Assembly: GCF_012932495.1 (NCBI RefSeq)
Contig: NZ_JABCNG010000001.1
Span: forward strand, 1,612,001 to 1,676,000
Reading direction: 5' to 3'
Source: Novosphingobium sp. SG919
GTDB lineage: Bacteria > Pseudomonadota > Alphaproteobacteria > Sphingomonadales > Sphingomonadaceae
DNA: 64,000 nucleotides
Shown here: piece by piece, positions 33,768-42,327 of the stretch
How the letters are laid out: every line of letters starts with the position of its first letter
Numbering within the stretch: the first letter of the stretch is position 1
Notes under the pieces: generated by a model
Seen by the model: the letters and a program-made list of their open reading frames with translations, nothing else
Database searches by the model: none
Told to the model about the DNA's origin: nothing
Translations under genes and position numbers: made by a program

Positions 33768-34496
33768 TCAGGCGCCGTCGGCCGCGGCCATGAACGCGCG
33801 CAGCAACTGCTGCCCGTGCGCGCTGTCGGCATTGGCGGCGCGCAGATCGGGCACCGAAAAGCCCGCGCGGCCAATCGCGTCGGCATAGACGTCATAGCTG
33901 CCGGCCATGATCTGCGCGTCGAATTCCGGGTGGAACTGCACGCCCCAGGCATTGGCGGCATAGCGCACCGCGTGGTGCGGATCGTGGCGGCTGGTCGCCA
34001 GCACGTCCGCCCCGGCCGGCAGCGACAGCACCGACTGGAAATGGAACACCATCATTTGCGCCCGGTCGGGCAGGGGGGCAAACAGCGGGTCTTGCGCGCC
34101 CGCCGGCGTGCGCGCCACATCCACCGTGCCGAACATCGCCCCGCGCGGATTGTCGGCCACCGTGCCGCCCAGCGCATGGGCCAGCAACTGGTGGCCAAAG
34201 CACACCCCCAGGATCGGTGCGCCTTGTGCCATGGCCGTGCGCGCCCAGGCGGCGGTGCGCTCGATCCACGAGTGGCCATCGGTCACCATGTCGATCGCGC
34301 CGGTGATGATCGTGGCGCGCACGTCTGCCGGATCGGGCAGGGGCGCATCCTGATAGACTTTCACCGACAGGATCTCGTCGGGCGCTACGCCACAGCCGGC
34401 GCCGAACCACGCCAGTTCATCGCCGCGCAGGGCGCAGACGGCGGGCATGTCGTCATAGGATGTGGCGGGCTGGATGATCAGCAGCGGCTTGGCCAA
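33768..34496 (-). CDS. Class I glutamine amidotransferase-like protein
   Basis: This 242-residue protein has the GMP-synthase-like glutaminase fold with nucleophile Cys in GVCFGHQLLAHALGG and the His-Glu pair in GVQFHPEF. Free-standing members hydrolyse gamma-glutamyl amides, as in polyamine breakdown, or supply ammonia. It lies 20 bases downstream of the kinase-aminotransferase fusion gene on the same strand, which suggests a shared amine-degrading role. Its stop abuts that of the convergent ThuA-like gene. Confidence 0.85.
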   Translation of the reverse strand: MAKPLLIIQPATSYDDMPAVCALRGDELAWFGAGCGVAPDEILSVKVYQDAPLPDPADVRATIITGAIDMVTDGHSWIERTAAWARTAMAQGAPILGVCFGHQLLAHALGGTVADNPRGAMFGTVDVARTPAGAQDPLFAPLPDRAQMMVFHFQSVLSLPAGADVLATSRHDPHHAVRYAANAWGVQFHPEFDAQIMAGSYDVYADAIGRAGFSVPDLRAANADSAHGQQLLRAFMAAADGA

Positions 34497-34516
34497 GGCT
34501 CAGGCTCTTTCGTCGG

Positions 34517-36853
34517 TCAGAGGGATTGCAGGCTCTGGCGCAGTGCGTCCACGAAGAACGCCACTTCGCCTTCGCTCCAGGTCAGCGCGGGGCGCAGCTT
34601 GAACGCGGCGCGGTGTGGCCCGGACGTGCCCACCAGCACGCCGTTCTCGCGCATCCGCTCCACCAGCAGGCGGGCCTGGGTGGTGGCAGGGCTGCGGGCG
34701 GCCGGGTCGTTCACGAATTCCAGCCCGGTCAGCATGCCGCGCCCGCGCACATCGCCGATCAGGGGAAAGCGGCGGCCCAGTTCCACGAGTTCGGCGCGCA
34801 GCAGGTCGCCCACGCGATTGGCTCGGGCGAGCAGGTCCTCGCGCTCGATCACGTCGAGCACCGCTTGCCCGGCGGCGCAAGCCACGCTGTTGCCGCCAAA
34901 CGTGCTGAACACTTCCACCTGGGCATAGAATGCCTGCCACAAGTCCCGCCGGGTCAGCACCACGCCCAGCGGATGGCCATTGCCGACCGGCTTACCCAGC
35001 GTGATCACGTCCACGCTGTCCAGCCCCTGCACGGCAAAGCCCCACCAGTCGCCCAGTCGCCCCAGGCCGGCCTGAACTTCGTCGGCAATGACCAGGGCGC
35101 CGTCGGCGCGGGCGGCGCCGGCCAATCCTTCCAGATAGCCCGGTGCCTGGCGTGGCACGCCATTGCTGGTGAGCGCGGCGTCGATCATCAGGAATGCGGG
35201 CTCATGGCCGGCCCTGGCCAGTTGCGCGCGGGCCGCCGCCCAACTTTCGGCGGGATCGGGTGCCACGCCGCGATAGAGATCGGGCGCGGGCAGGCACGCC
35301 ACTTGGGCTGGCGCCACCTTGGTCAGCGGCGAAAGATCGACCGTCGCCGCCGTGATCCCGTGATAGGCGCCTTCCATGACCACGGCACCCTGGCGGCCGG
35401 TGGCAAAGCGCGCGATCTGGCTGGCGAGGTCGTTGGCCTCGCTGCCCGAATTGACGAAGGCGCACACATCGAACCCCGGCGGCGCGCGGTCCAGCAGCGC
35501 CTGGGCATAGGCGCCCGCGCTGTCGGTCAGGTAGCGCGTGTTGGTGTTGAGCGCCGCAGCCTGCCGCGCGATCGCGCGCACGACGTGGGGGTGCGAATGG
35601 CCCACCTGCGGCACGTTGTTATAGGCGTCGAGATAGCGCGTGCCATCCGCGCCGATCAGCCAGGCGCCTTCGCCGCGCGTGATGTGCAGCGGCGCGTGAT
35701 AGAAATGCCAGATACGGCCCATCGTAGCCTCGCGCTGGGCCACCAGCGTTTCGCGCGTCGCCACCGGATCGGGCGCCAGGGCGGGCACCGGAAAGCCACA
35801 GGCGCGGCGCAGCGCGCGGGTTGCCTCCGCACGCCCCAGGGCCATCAGCCTGGCCAGCATCGCGCCATGCTTGTGCCCGCCGCCAAGGTGCGCATCGGGC
35901 GCTTCGTCGGCCGGGTCACGCCTGGCATTGGCCACCAGCACGGTGTTGGCCAGGCGCAGGCAGCACATGTCGTAGACCAGGTCGATCTCGGCCTCTTCCA
36001 GCGGGCACACGGCGTCAAACCCTTGCGTCACGTGCGTCAGGATCGCCAGTGGGTCAGCGTCCGCATCGGGAAAGCAGTCGGCCGCCGTGACCAGGTCGGC
36101 CAGCAGGCTGCCATGCAGCATATCGCCAAAATCGATCACGCCCACGATGTGCGTCGGGGCGGCCGGGTCGCACAGCAGATTGCCCATGTGCGCATCCTGA
36201 TGCACCACCTGGTGGCGGGTGCGCGCAAGGGCCGGGTATATGCGGCTGTCCGCCTCGGCCAGGACCTGGCCGCACAACGCGCGCAAGGCGGGATCGGCAA
36301 TGCGCGGCAGCGCCGGGCGCAGCGCCGTCACGCGCGACAGGTCCCAATCGTGCCGATTGCTGCCCGCGTGGCTGTGGAAATAGCCGCGCAGTGCCAGGGC
36401 CAGCCGCGCCACGAAGCCGCCGATGGCCCGGCGCAAGGCAACCGGATCGGGGCAAGACGGCACCACATCCTGCACGATCGCGCCGTCCAGGTAGGTCAGC
36501 AGGCGCAGGATATGCGGCGTACCATCGGCCGCGCGGATCGTGGTGCGCCAGGCGCCGTCATGCGTGGGCACCATGCGCGGCACCGCCAGATCGGGATCGA
36601 CCTGCGCGATGTGGGCGAGCGCGCCGATCTGGAAATCCACCGTGCCTTCCTGCTCGTCGCGATGCGACAGCTTGACCACATAGCCCGGCCCGTCGTCGCA
36701 TGTGAGATGCCAGGTCTGGTCACGCTCTGATCGCACCGGGCGCCAGTGTCCTGCCAGGCCCCACTGCGCCAGCACGCATTCCTGCACCTGATCCAGCGCA
36801 AAATCGGGCGGATCGGCAGAAATGGTGGCTGGTTCCATCAGTCTGTCCGCCAT
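34517..36853 (-). CDS. Kinase-aminotransferase fusion (APH + class III)
   Basis: This 778-residue protein joins an aminoglycoside-phosphotransferase-type kinase (about residues 1-330; HQDAHMGNLLCD is the catalytic loop and VIDFGD the metal site) to a class III PLP aminotransferase (about 360-778; VNSGSEAND, IADEVQAGLGR, and the PLP Lys in TLGKPVGNGH). The same pair exists as hydroxylysine kinase and phospho-lyase in animals, and as fused proteins in bacteria. It probably phosphorylates a hydroxy-amine and then eliminates phosphate and ammonia. The ATG at 36853 is given; a GTG at 36862 would add three residues. Confidence 0.88.
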   Translation of the reverse strand: MADRLMEPATISADPPDFALDQVQECVLAQWGLAGHWRPVRSERDQTWHLTCDDGPGYVVKLSHRDEQEGTVDFQIGALAHIAQVDPDLAVPRMVPTHDGAWRTTIRAADGTPHILRLLTYLDGAIVQDVVPSCPDPVALRRAIGGFVARLALALRGYFHSHAGSNRHDWDLSRVTALRPALPRIADPALRALCGQVLAEADSRIYPALARTRHQVVHQDAHMGNLLCDPAAPTHIVGVIDFGDMLHGSLLADLVTAADCFPDADADPLAILTHVTQGFDAVCPLEEAEIDLVYDMCCLRLANTVLVANARRDPADEAPDAHLGGGHKHGAMLARLMALGRAEATRALRRACGFPVPALAPDPVATRETLVAQREATMGRIWHFYHAPLHITRGEGAWLIGADGTRYLDAYNNVPQVGHSHPHVVRAIARQAAALNTNTRYLTDSAGAYAQALLDRAPPGFDVCAFVNSGSEANDLASQIARFATGRQGAVVMEGAYHGITAATVDLSPLTKVAPAQVACLPAPDLYRGVAPDPAESWAAARAQLARAGHEPAFLMIDAALTSNGVPRQAPGYLEGLAGAARADGALVIADEVQAGLGRLGDWWGFAVQGLDSVDVITLGKPVGNGHPLGVVLTRRDLWQAFYAQVEVFSTFGGNSVACAAGQAVLDVIEREDLLARANRVGDLLRAELVELGRRFPLIGDVRGRGMLTGLEFVNDPAARSPATTQARLLVERMRENGVLVGTSGPHRAAFKLRPALTWSEGEVAFFVDALRQSLQSL

Positions 36854-37009
36854 GCCTGTCACGCCCCGCCTGGTCTCACCGCCACCACTCTAAATGGCCA
36901 TATCGCTGCATCGGCTGAGATCGCAAGAGCATTGTGGTTGCAGGCCCTCGCCAGCGGGTTAAAGCTGCGGTCAAAGCCAGCCCTATCGCATCGAGGAAAA
37001 ACGCCGGAC

Positions 37010-38305
37010 ATGGCCAGTCACCACAACGAGGGCACTGCCGCCGCGCTATCCGATGGACAGCGCCTGCGTGCGATCCTGGCCGGATCGGCCGGCAACCTGA
37101 TCGAATGGTACGATTTCTACATCTACGCCTTCACCGCGCTCTATTTTTCGGCAGAGTTCTTTCCGGAAAGCGATCCGCTGGTCCAGGTCATGGCCACCAG
37201 CGGGATCTTTGCCGTGGGCTTTTTGCTGCGCCCGATCGGCGGGTGGTATTTCGGGCGTTTTGCCGATCGCCACGGGCGGCAGCGGGCCATGGTCGTGTCG
37301 GTCCTGATGATGGGGCTGGGCGCGCTGCTCATCGCGATCTTGCCCACGTACGCCCAGGTGGGCGTGGTGGCGCCGGCCTTGCTGTTGCTGGGCCGGATGC
37401 TCCAGGGCTTCTCCACCGGCGGGCAATACGGCACCGCCGCCACGTACCTGAGCGAGATTGCCGGGCGCGGGCGGCGCGGGTTCTGGTCCTCGTTCCAGTA
37501 TGTCACGCTGATCGGCGGGCAGTTGCTGGCGACGCTGGTGATCCTGGCCTTGCAGCACGGCTTGGGAGAGACGGCGATGAAGGCCTATGGCTGGCGCATC
37601 GGCTTCGTGCTGGGTGCTGGCGGCGCGGCGCTGATCCTGTGGCTGTCACGGCACATGCATGAAACGGGGCAGGCCGCGCAGGGGCAGGCTGGCGCTGGTT
37701 CCTTGAAGGAGCTCTTCGCGCACCACACGCGCGCGTTCCTGCTGGTCATGGCGCTCACCGCCGGTGGCAGCCTCTCGTTCTACACCTTCACCACCTATAT
37801 GCAGAAATACCTGGTCTTGACGGTCGGCATGACCAAGCCCGATGCCACCTTGCTGATGACGGTGGTACTGGTGGTGTTCATGGTGATTCAGCCAGCCATG
37901 GGCGCGCTGTCCGATCGGATCGGGCGGCGCACCAACATCATCCTGTTCGCCGCGCTGGCCATGCTGCTTACCGTGCCGATCCTGACTGCGCTGGCCGCCG
38001 CACCGGATGTCTGGGCGGCGGGGCTGCTGGTCACGGCGGGCCTGGTGATCAACAGTTTCTACACCTCGGTCAGCGGGCTGTTCAAGGCAGAGCTGTTTCC
38101 GATCCACGTCCGCGCGCTGGGCGTGGGGCTGGCTTATGGCGTGGGCAATGCGCTGTTCGGCGGCACGGCCGAGAACGTGGCCCTGGCATTCAAGAACATG
38201 GGCCATGAAAGCGGGTTCTATTGGTATGTCACTGCGCTGGCCGCGGTGGCGCTGGTCGCCGGCCTGATGCTCAAGGACACGCGCCGGGAAGATCCGCTGG
38301 GTTAG
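37010..38305 (+). CDS. MFS permease, metabolite:H+ symporter family
   Basis: This 431-residue transporter has about 12 membrane segments and the metabolite:H+ symporter signature GNLIEWYDFYIYAF at segment 1, FLLRPIGGWYFGRFADRHGR in the first loop, and LGRMLQGFSTGGQYG. Relatives import ketoglutarate, citrate, proline-betaine or aromatic acids. It is divergent from the kinase-aminotransferase gene with 156 bases between, and may import its substrate. GAGGAAAAA lies ahead of the ATG. The gene overlaps the convergent LysR gene by 35 bases. Confidence 0.9.
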   Translation: MASHHNEGTAAALSDGQRLRAILAGSAGNLIEWYDFYIYAFTALYFSAEFFPESDPLVQVMATSGIFAVGFLLRPIGGWYFGRFADRHGRQRAMVVSVLMMGLGALLIAILPTYAQVGVVAPALLLLGRMLQGFSTGGQYGTAATYLSEIAGRGRRGFWSSFQYVTLIGGQLLATLVILALQHGLGETAMKAYGWRIGFVLGAGGAALILWLSRHMHETGQAAQGQAGAGSLKELFAHHTRAFLLVMALTAGGSLSFYTFTTYMQKYLVLTVGMTKPDATLLMTVVLVVFMVIQPAMGALSDRIGRRTNIILFAALAMLLTVPILTALAAAPDVWAAGLLVTAGLVINSFYTSVSGLFKAELFPIHVRALGVGLAYGVGNALFGGTAENVALAFKNMGHESGFYWYVTALAAVALVAGLMLKDTRREDPLG

Positions 38306-39203
38306 CGGAAATCGCTCCCAGGCCACCGGCCATGGCGCCCGGCAGTTCGGCCGCCAGCAGAGCAATGAAGTCTGCCACCTTGCGCGGCACCAGGCGGCGC
38401 CGCGGGTGCATGGCCCAGACGGCTTCCTCGGTGGCGCGGAACGCTTCCAGCACCGGCTCCAACTGGCCTTGCGCCAGGGCGCGCGCGGCATAGAAATCGG
38501 GCACCTGGCAGATGCCCAGGCCGGCCACCGCTGCGGCGGTCACCGCCGGCCCGTTGTTGCAGCGCCAGCGCCCTTGCGGCTGATAGGTGGTTTCGGCACG
38601 ATTGCGGCGGAAATGCCAAAGCTCCGCCGATCCCACCAGGCAATCGTGGCTGTCCAGTTCCTCGATCTCCTCCGGCCGTCCGCGCTGGGCCAGATAGGCC
38701 GGCGCCGCGCAGGTCACCAGATTGCGCCCACCCAGTCGGTGCGCCGCCAGCCGCAGGTCGCTTTGCGGGCCGGTGCGGATCGCCACGTCGAACCCTTCGG
38801 CCACGATGTCGACCACGCGGTTGCTGAAATCGAGTGTCACGTCGAGCGAGGGATTGGCCATGGCATGGCGCAAGGCCAGCGGGGCGATGAAGTATTCGCC
38901 CAGCGCCGTGGGACAGGTAATGCGCAACGATCCGCGCAGGCCAGGATCGCCACTCGCCACGGCCAGCGCCGCGTCACGCTCGTCGATGATCCGTCGCCCG
39001 CGCTCGGCCAGTTCGCGTCCCGCCGCGGTCAGCGAAACCTGGCGCGTCGTGCGGTGCAGCAGGGTGGAGCCAATGCGGTGTTCGAGCTGCGCGATCGCGC
39101 GGCTGACATGCGAGGTGGAACGGCGCAGCTTGCGCGCAGCGGCCGCGAATGTGCCGTTTTCGGCAATGGCGACAAGTTCTTCCAGACCGGTCCAGTCCGA
39201 CAT
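38271..39203 (-). CDS. LysR-family transcriptional regulator
   Basis: This 310-residue protein has the N-terminal LysR winged helix (LEELVAIAENGTFAAAARKL, STSHVSRAIAQLEHRIG) and a type 2 periplasmic-binding-like effector domain. The extra Pro/Arg-rich C-terminus (HPRRRLVPRKVADF) matches the CrgA/AaeR-like branch. It is divergent from frmA, with nested palindromes between them, so it probably controls formaldehyde dehydrogenase. The ATG at 39203 gives the normal family start MSDWTGLEELVAIAE. Confidence 0.9.
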   Translation of the reverse strand: MSDWTGLEELVAIAENGTFAAAARKLRRSTSHVSRAIAQLEHRIGSTLLHRTTRQVSLTAAGRELAERGRRIIDERDAALAVASGDPGLRGSLRITCPTALGEYFIAPLALRHAMANPSLDVTLDFSNRVVDIVAEGFDVAIRTGPQSDLRLAAHRLGGRNLVTCAAPAYLAQRGRPEEIEELDSHDCLVGSAELWHFRRNRAETTYQPQGRWRCNNGPAVTAAAVAGLGICQVPDFYAARALAQGQLEPVLEAFRATEEAVWAMHPRRRLVPRKVADFIALLAAELPGAMAGGLGAISANPADLPGACP

Positions 39204-39215
39204 GGCATTATCCCA

Positions 39216-39259
39216 GGCAGGCAATAAACTTTTGCGCAAATGCGCTCTTTGTGCCTGCC
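39216..39259. promoter_or_regulatory. Nested palindromes between lysR and frmA
   Basis: GGCAGGCA (39216-39223) and TGCCTGCC (39252-39259) are perfect inverted repeats surrounding TTTGCGCAAA (39231-39240), a perfect 10-bp palindrome. The place, between divergent LysR and target genes, fits an operator region with recognition and activation half-sites. Confidence 0.5.
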
Positions 39260-39303
39260 ATGCAATGATGTAGGCCACCCTGATCGATAAGGAGGAAACT
39301 TCG

Positions 39304-40416
39304 ATGAAGACCCGTGCCGCCGTGGCTTTCGAGGCCAAGAAACCGCTTGAGATCGTGGAACTCGATCTCGAAGGCCCCAAGGCGGGCGAAGTGCTGGTGG
39401 AAATCATGGCCACCGGCGTGTGCCACACCGACGCCTACACGCTCGACGGGTTCGACAGCGAAGGAATCTTTCCCTCCGTGCTCGGCCACGAAGGCGCCGG
39501 CATCGTGCGCGAAGTGGGGCCGGGCGTCACCAGCGTGAAGCCGGGCGATCACGTGATCCCGCTTTACACCCCCGAATGCCGCCAGTGCAAATCGTGCCTT
39601 TCGGGCAAGACCAACCTGTGCACGGCGATCCGCGCCACCCAGGGCAAGGGCCTGATGCCCGATGGCACCACGCGCTTTTCCTACAAGGGCCAGCCGATCT
39701 ATCACTACATGGGCTGCTCCACGTTCTCCAATTTCACCGTGCTGCCCGAAATCGCGGTGGCCAAGATTCGCGAAGACGCCCCGTTCCAGACCAGCTGCTA
39801 CATCGGCTGCGGCGTCACCACCGGCGTGGGCGCGGTGGTCAACACCGCCAAGGTCCAGGTGGGTGACAATGTCGTGGTCTTCGGCCTGGGCGGCATCGGC
39901 CTCAATGTGATCCAGGGCGCGCGCCTGGCCGGCGCGGGCAAGATCATCGGCGTGGACATCAACCCCGATCGCGAGGAATGGGGCCGCCGCTTCGGCATGA
40001 CCGACTTCCTCAATTCCAAGGGCCTCAGCCGCGAGGAAACCGTGGCCAAGGTCGTGGAAATGACAGACGGCGGCGCCGACTACACCTTCGATGCCACCGG
40101 CAACACCGAAGTGATGCGCACCGCGCTGGAAGCCTGCCATCGCGGCTGGGGCACCAGCATCATCATCGGCGTGGCTGAAGCGGGCAAGGAAATTGCCACG
40201 CGCCCGTTCCAGCTGGTGACGGGGCGCAACTGGCGCGGCACCGCGTTCGGCGGGGCCAAGGGCCGCACCGACGTGCCCAAGATCGTCGATTGGTACATGC
40301 AGGGCAAGATCGAGATCGACCCGATGATCACCCACGTCATGGGCCTGGAAGAGATCAACACCGCGTTCGACCTGATGCACGCCGGCAAGTCGATCCGCAG
40401 CGTGATCGTGTTCTGA
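39304..40416 (+). CDS. frmA: S-(hydroxymethyl)glutathione dehydrogenase (class III ADH)
   Basis: This 370-residue class III alcohol dehydrogenase oxidises the formaldehyde-glutathione adduct with NAD and also reduces S-nitrosoglutathione. The signature [32 protein letters not shown], the four structural-zinc cysteines in [32 protein letters not shown] and [10 protein letters not shown] are all present. It is flanked by a gene for a Rieske oxygenase of the O-demethylase type, which would release formaldehyde. AAGGAGGAAAC precedes the ATG, an ideal ribosome site, and a strong terminator follows. Confidence 0.96.
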   Translation: MKTRAAVAFEAKKPLEIVELDLEGPKAGEVLVEIMATGVCHTDAYTLDGFDSEGIFPSVLGHEGAGIVREVGPGVTSVKPGDHVIPLYTPECRQCKSCLSGKTNLCTAIRATQGKGLMPDGTTRFSYKGQPIYHYMGCSTFSNFTVLPEIAVAKIREDAPFQTSCYIGCGVTTGVGAVVNTAKVQVGDNVVVFGLGGIGLNVIQGARLAGAGKIIGVDINPDREEWGRRFGMTDFLNSKGLSREETVAKVVEMTDGGADYTFDATGNTEVMRTALEACHRGWGTSIIIGVAEAGKEIATRPFQLVTGRNWRGTAFGGAKGRTDVPKIVDWYMQGKIEIDPMITHVMGLEEINTAFDLMHAGKSIRSVIVF

Positions 40417-40440
40417 TCGCCCGATCAGGATCGAAACAAG

Positions 40441-40474
40441 GGGGCCGGTCCGCGCAGGACACGGCCCCTTTTTT
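40441..40474 (+). terminator. Rho-independent terminator of frmA
   Basis: GGGGCCGGTCC (40441-40451) pairs with GGAC and CGGCCCC (40457-40468, one bulged A) around GCGCA, and six Ts follow at 40469-40474. Confidence 0.92.
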
Positions 40475-40495
40475 CGGCGTGGTCAGGCCGAAGTC

Positions 40496-41560
40496 TCACG
40501 CAGCCAGAGCTTCGGCCTCGCTGCGGATCTGCGCTTCGAGCAGGCGCCTGACAAGCAATGCGCCGTTGTCCACGCGCGCACTCACTTCACGCGGCAAGGG
40601 CACGTCGCTGCGCAACACCGCCTCGATCGCGCTGATCGCCTCGACGTCTTCGGGCTGGATGCGGGTGCCCATGGCAATGTTCATCGCGCCCAGGGCCGGA
40701 TTGTCGTGCCCGAAATCGCGCGCCGTCGCGACGAAGTAGTGCAGCCGCCCAGGCGCCGCCGGGGTGATCATGTGGATGAAATTCTGCGTGCCGAGCGGCC
40801 TTCCGCTGGCATGGTCGCTGATCGTACCGCCGGTGCGGATCAGGGACGGCCCCATGTATTGGGCATCGAATTCCTGGTCCACGAGCCCTTCCTGATCGGG
40901 AAACTGCAGTTTGATCAGCGGATTGGGCGCGATGCCCACGGCCTTGCGGGCCACGGTCAGGCCCGCGCCGTGAGTCTGCACCGTCACATCCAGCGCGGCG
41001 ACTTTCTCGCCCGAAGGGATCGTGGCGGCATGGATGAAGGTCACATGGCTCAGGTCTAGCAGGTTCTCGATCAGCAGGGTATAGCGTGCTTCCACCGTGG
41101 CCAGCGCATGGATTTCCACCGTCCAGCCTGGTGCATCGAGGCCGATTCCCGCCAGATCGGGCAGTAGCGCCGGATCGGCCAGGGCGTCTTCACCCGTCCA
41201 GATCCACAGCACGCCACCACGCTCCACCAGCGGATAATGGCGCAGCGCCGCGCGCTGCGGCACGCCGGCCTGGCTGGGTACGCGCTGGCACGCGCCATCC
41301 GCGCCAAAGGTGAAACCGTGATAGCTGCATTGCACGCTGTCGCCCACCAAACGGCCCTTTTCCAAGGGAAAGGCACGGTGGGGACAGATGCCCGAAACCG
41401 CTACGGCGCTGCCGTCCTCCTTGCGATAGAGCAGCACGCGCTCGCCCAGGATGTCGCGCGCCATCAGGCTGCGGCCCACTTCGGCTGCGGTGGCGGCCGC
41501 CCACCATTGCCGGCGGGGATAGGGTTGTTCGGTGGTGAGTGGATAGCTGGCATGGGCCAT
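40496..41560 (-). CDS. Rieske oxygenase, vanillate-demethylase-like alpha subunit
   Basis: This 354-residue oxygenase has Rieske ligands Cys59, His61, Cys78 and His81 (CPHR, CSYHG) and the iron motif Glu165-x3-Asp169-x2-His172-x4-His177 in IENLLDLSHVTFIH. Layout matches VanA-type O-demethylases such as those acting on vanillate, syringate or dicamba, which release formaldehyde. The reductase is not nearby. GGGAGA stands before the ATG at 41560. It is divergent from a TetR gene with tandem operators between them. Confidence 0.9.
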   Translation of the reverse strand: MAHASYPLTTEQPYPRRQWWAAATAAEVGRSLMARDILGERVLLYRKEDGSAVAVSGICPHRAFPLEKGRLVGDSVQCSYHGFTFGADGACQRVPSQAGVPQRAALRHYPLVERGGVLWIWTGEDALADPALLPDLAGIGLDAPGWTVEIHALATVEARYTLLIENLLDLSHVTFIHAATIPSGEKVAALDVTVQTHGAGLTVARKAVGIAPNPLIKLQFPDQEGLVDQEFDAQYMGPSLIRTGGTISDHASGRPLGTQNFIHMITPAAPGRLHYFVATARDFGHDNPALGAMNIAMGTRIQPEDVEAISAIEAVLRSDVPLPREVSARVDNGALLVRRLLEAQIRSEAEALAA

Positions 41561-41592
41561 GGCCCGGTCTCCCGAAGTTGTTCTGCGCCATG

Positions 41593-41630
41593 TTTGTCGC
41601 ACGACAAAACATAGTTTGTCAATTGACCAA
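41593..41630. promoter_or_regulatory. Tandem TetR operators
   Basis: Two related sites lie 22 bp apart in the divergent Rieske/TetR gap: TTTGTC-GCAC-GACAAA (41593-41608) and TTTGTC-AATT-GACCAA (41615-41630). Both fit TTTGTC-N4-GAC(A/C)AA, and two helical turns separate them, as expected for cooperative repressor dimers. Confidence 0.75.
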
Positions 41631-41646
41631 GATGGCGCCGCCGGGC

Positions 41647-42327
41647 ATGACAGCCGCCATGACCGTTTCCGCCGCCAAACCCGCCAGGACGCGCCGCCCG
41701 CAACGCTATGACGGGGCAGACAATCGCCGCGCCGTGCTGGATGCGGCGCTCACCGTCTTTGCCGATCTGGGTTTCGAGGCGGCCAGCACGCGCGCCATCG
41801 CGGCGGCTGCGGGGCTGGAGCAGGGGCACTTGGCCTATTACTTCCCCTCCAAGGCGGCGCTCTGGCAGCAGGTGGTGGAAGCCTTTGCGCGGGAAGGGGA
41901 GGAAGTGCTGCGTGGCCTGCTTGCGGGCGACGACCTTGCCGATCCTGAACGGACGGCGCAGGCGGTGCTGCCCGAACTGCTGCGCGTGTTTGCCCGCAAT
42001 CCGCGCCTCACGCGCTTGATGCTGCAGGAATTCTCGGTCAATTCGCCGCGCCACCAATGGGTGGTGGACACGTTCGGCGCGCCGGTGTGGCGCTTGCTGG
42101 AGCCGTTGTTCGGCGCCCTGCGCGACAAGGGGCTGCTGTCGGGGGCGCCGCCCGCCGTTGCCTATTTCAACCTAGTCGGCGCCGCACTCATCACCTTTGG
42201 CAACCAGGCGCTGATCCTGCGTCTGGCCGGGTGCGATACGGCCGAACCCGGCACGGTCGATGCCGTCATCGCCTATATCCTGGGGCCGGTGCTGGCACCG
42301 GCCCCCTCGTCACTGCTCAGAACTTGA
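41647..42327 (+). CDS. TetR-family transcriptional regulator
   Basis: This protein of about 226 residues has the TetR N-terminal helix-turn-helix (AVLDAALTVFADLGFEAAST, AIAAAAGLEQGHLAYYFPSK) and a helical effector domain like the AcrR/CecR type with a C-terminal TetR_C segment. It is divergent from the Rieske oxygenase gene and probably represses it until an aromatic ligand binds. None of the in-frame ATGs (41632, 41647, 41659) has a good ribosome site, so the start is uncertain. The stop overlaps the convergent TonB receptor gene by 11 bases. Confidence 0.82.
   Translation: MTAAMTVSAAKPARTRRPQRYDGADNRRAVLDAALTVFADLGFEAASTRAIAAAAGLEQGHLAYYFPSKAALWQQVVEAFAREGEEVLRGLLAGDDLADPERTAQAVLPELLRVFARNPRLTRLMLQEFSVNSPRHQWVVDTFGAPVWRLLEPLFGALRDKGLLSGAPPAVAYFNLVGAALITFGNQALILRLAGCDTAEPGTVDAVIAYILGPVLAPAPSSLLRT

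Noticed and set aside
34526..36730. Plus-strand open frame of about 734 codons opposite the kinase-aminotransferase gene
   Set aside because: His/Gln/Arg-rich translation with no motif, fully antisense to a gene with clear catalytic residues.
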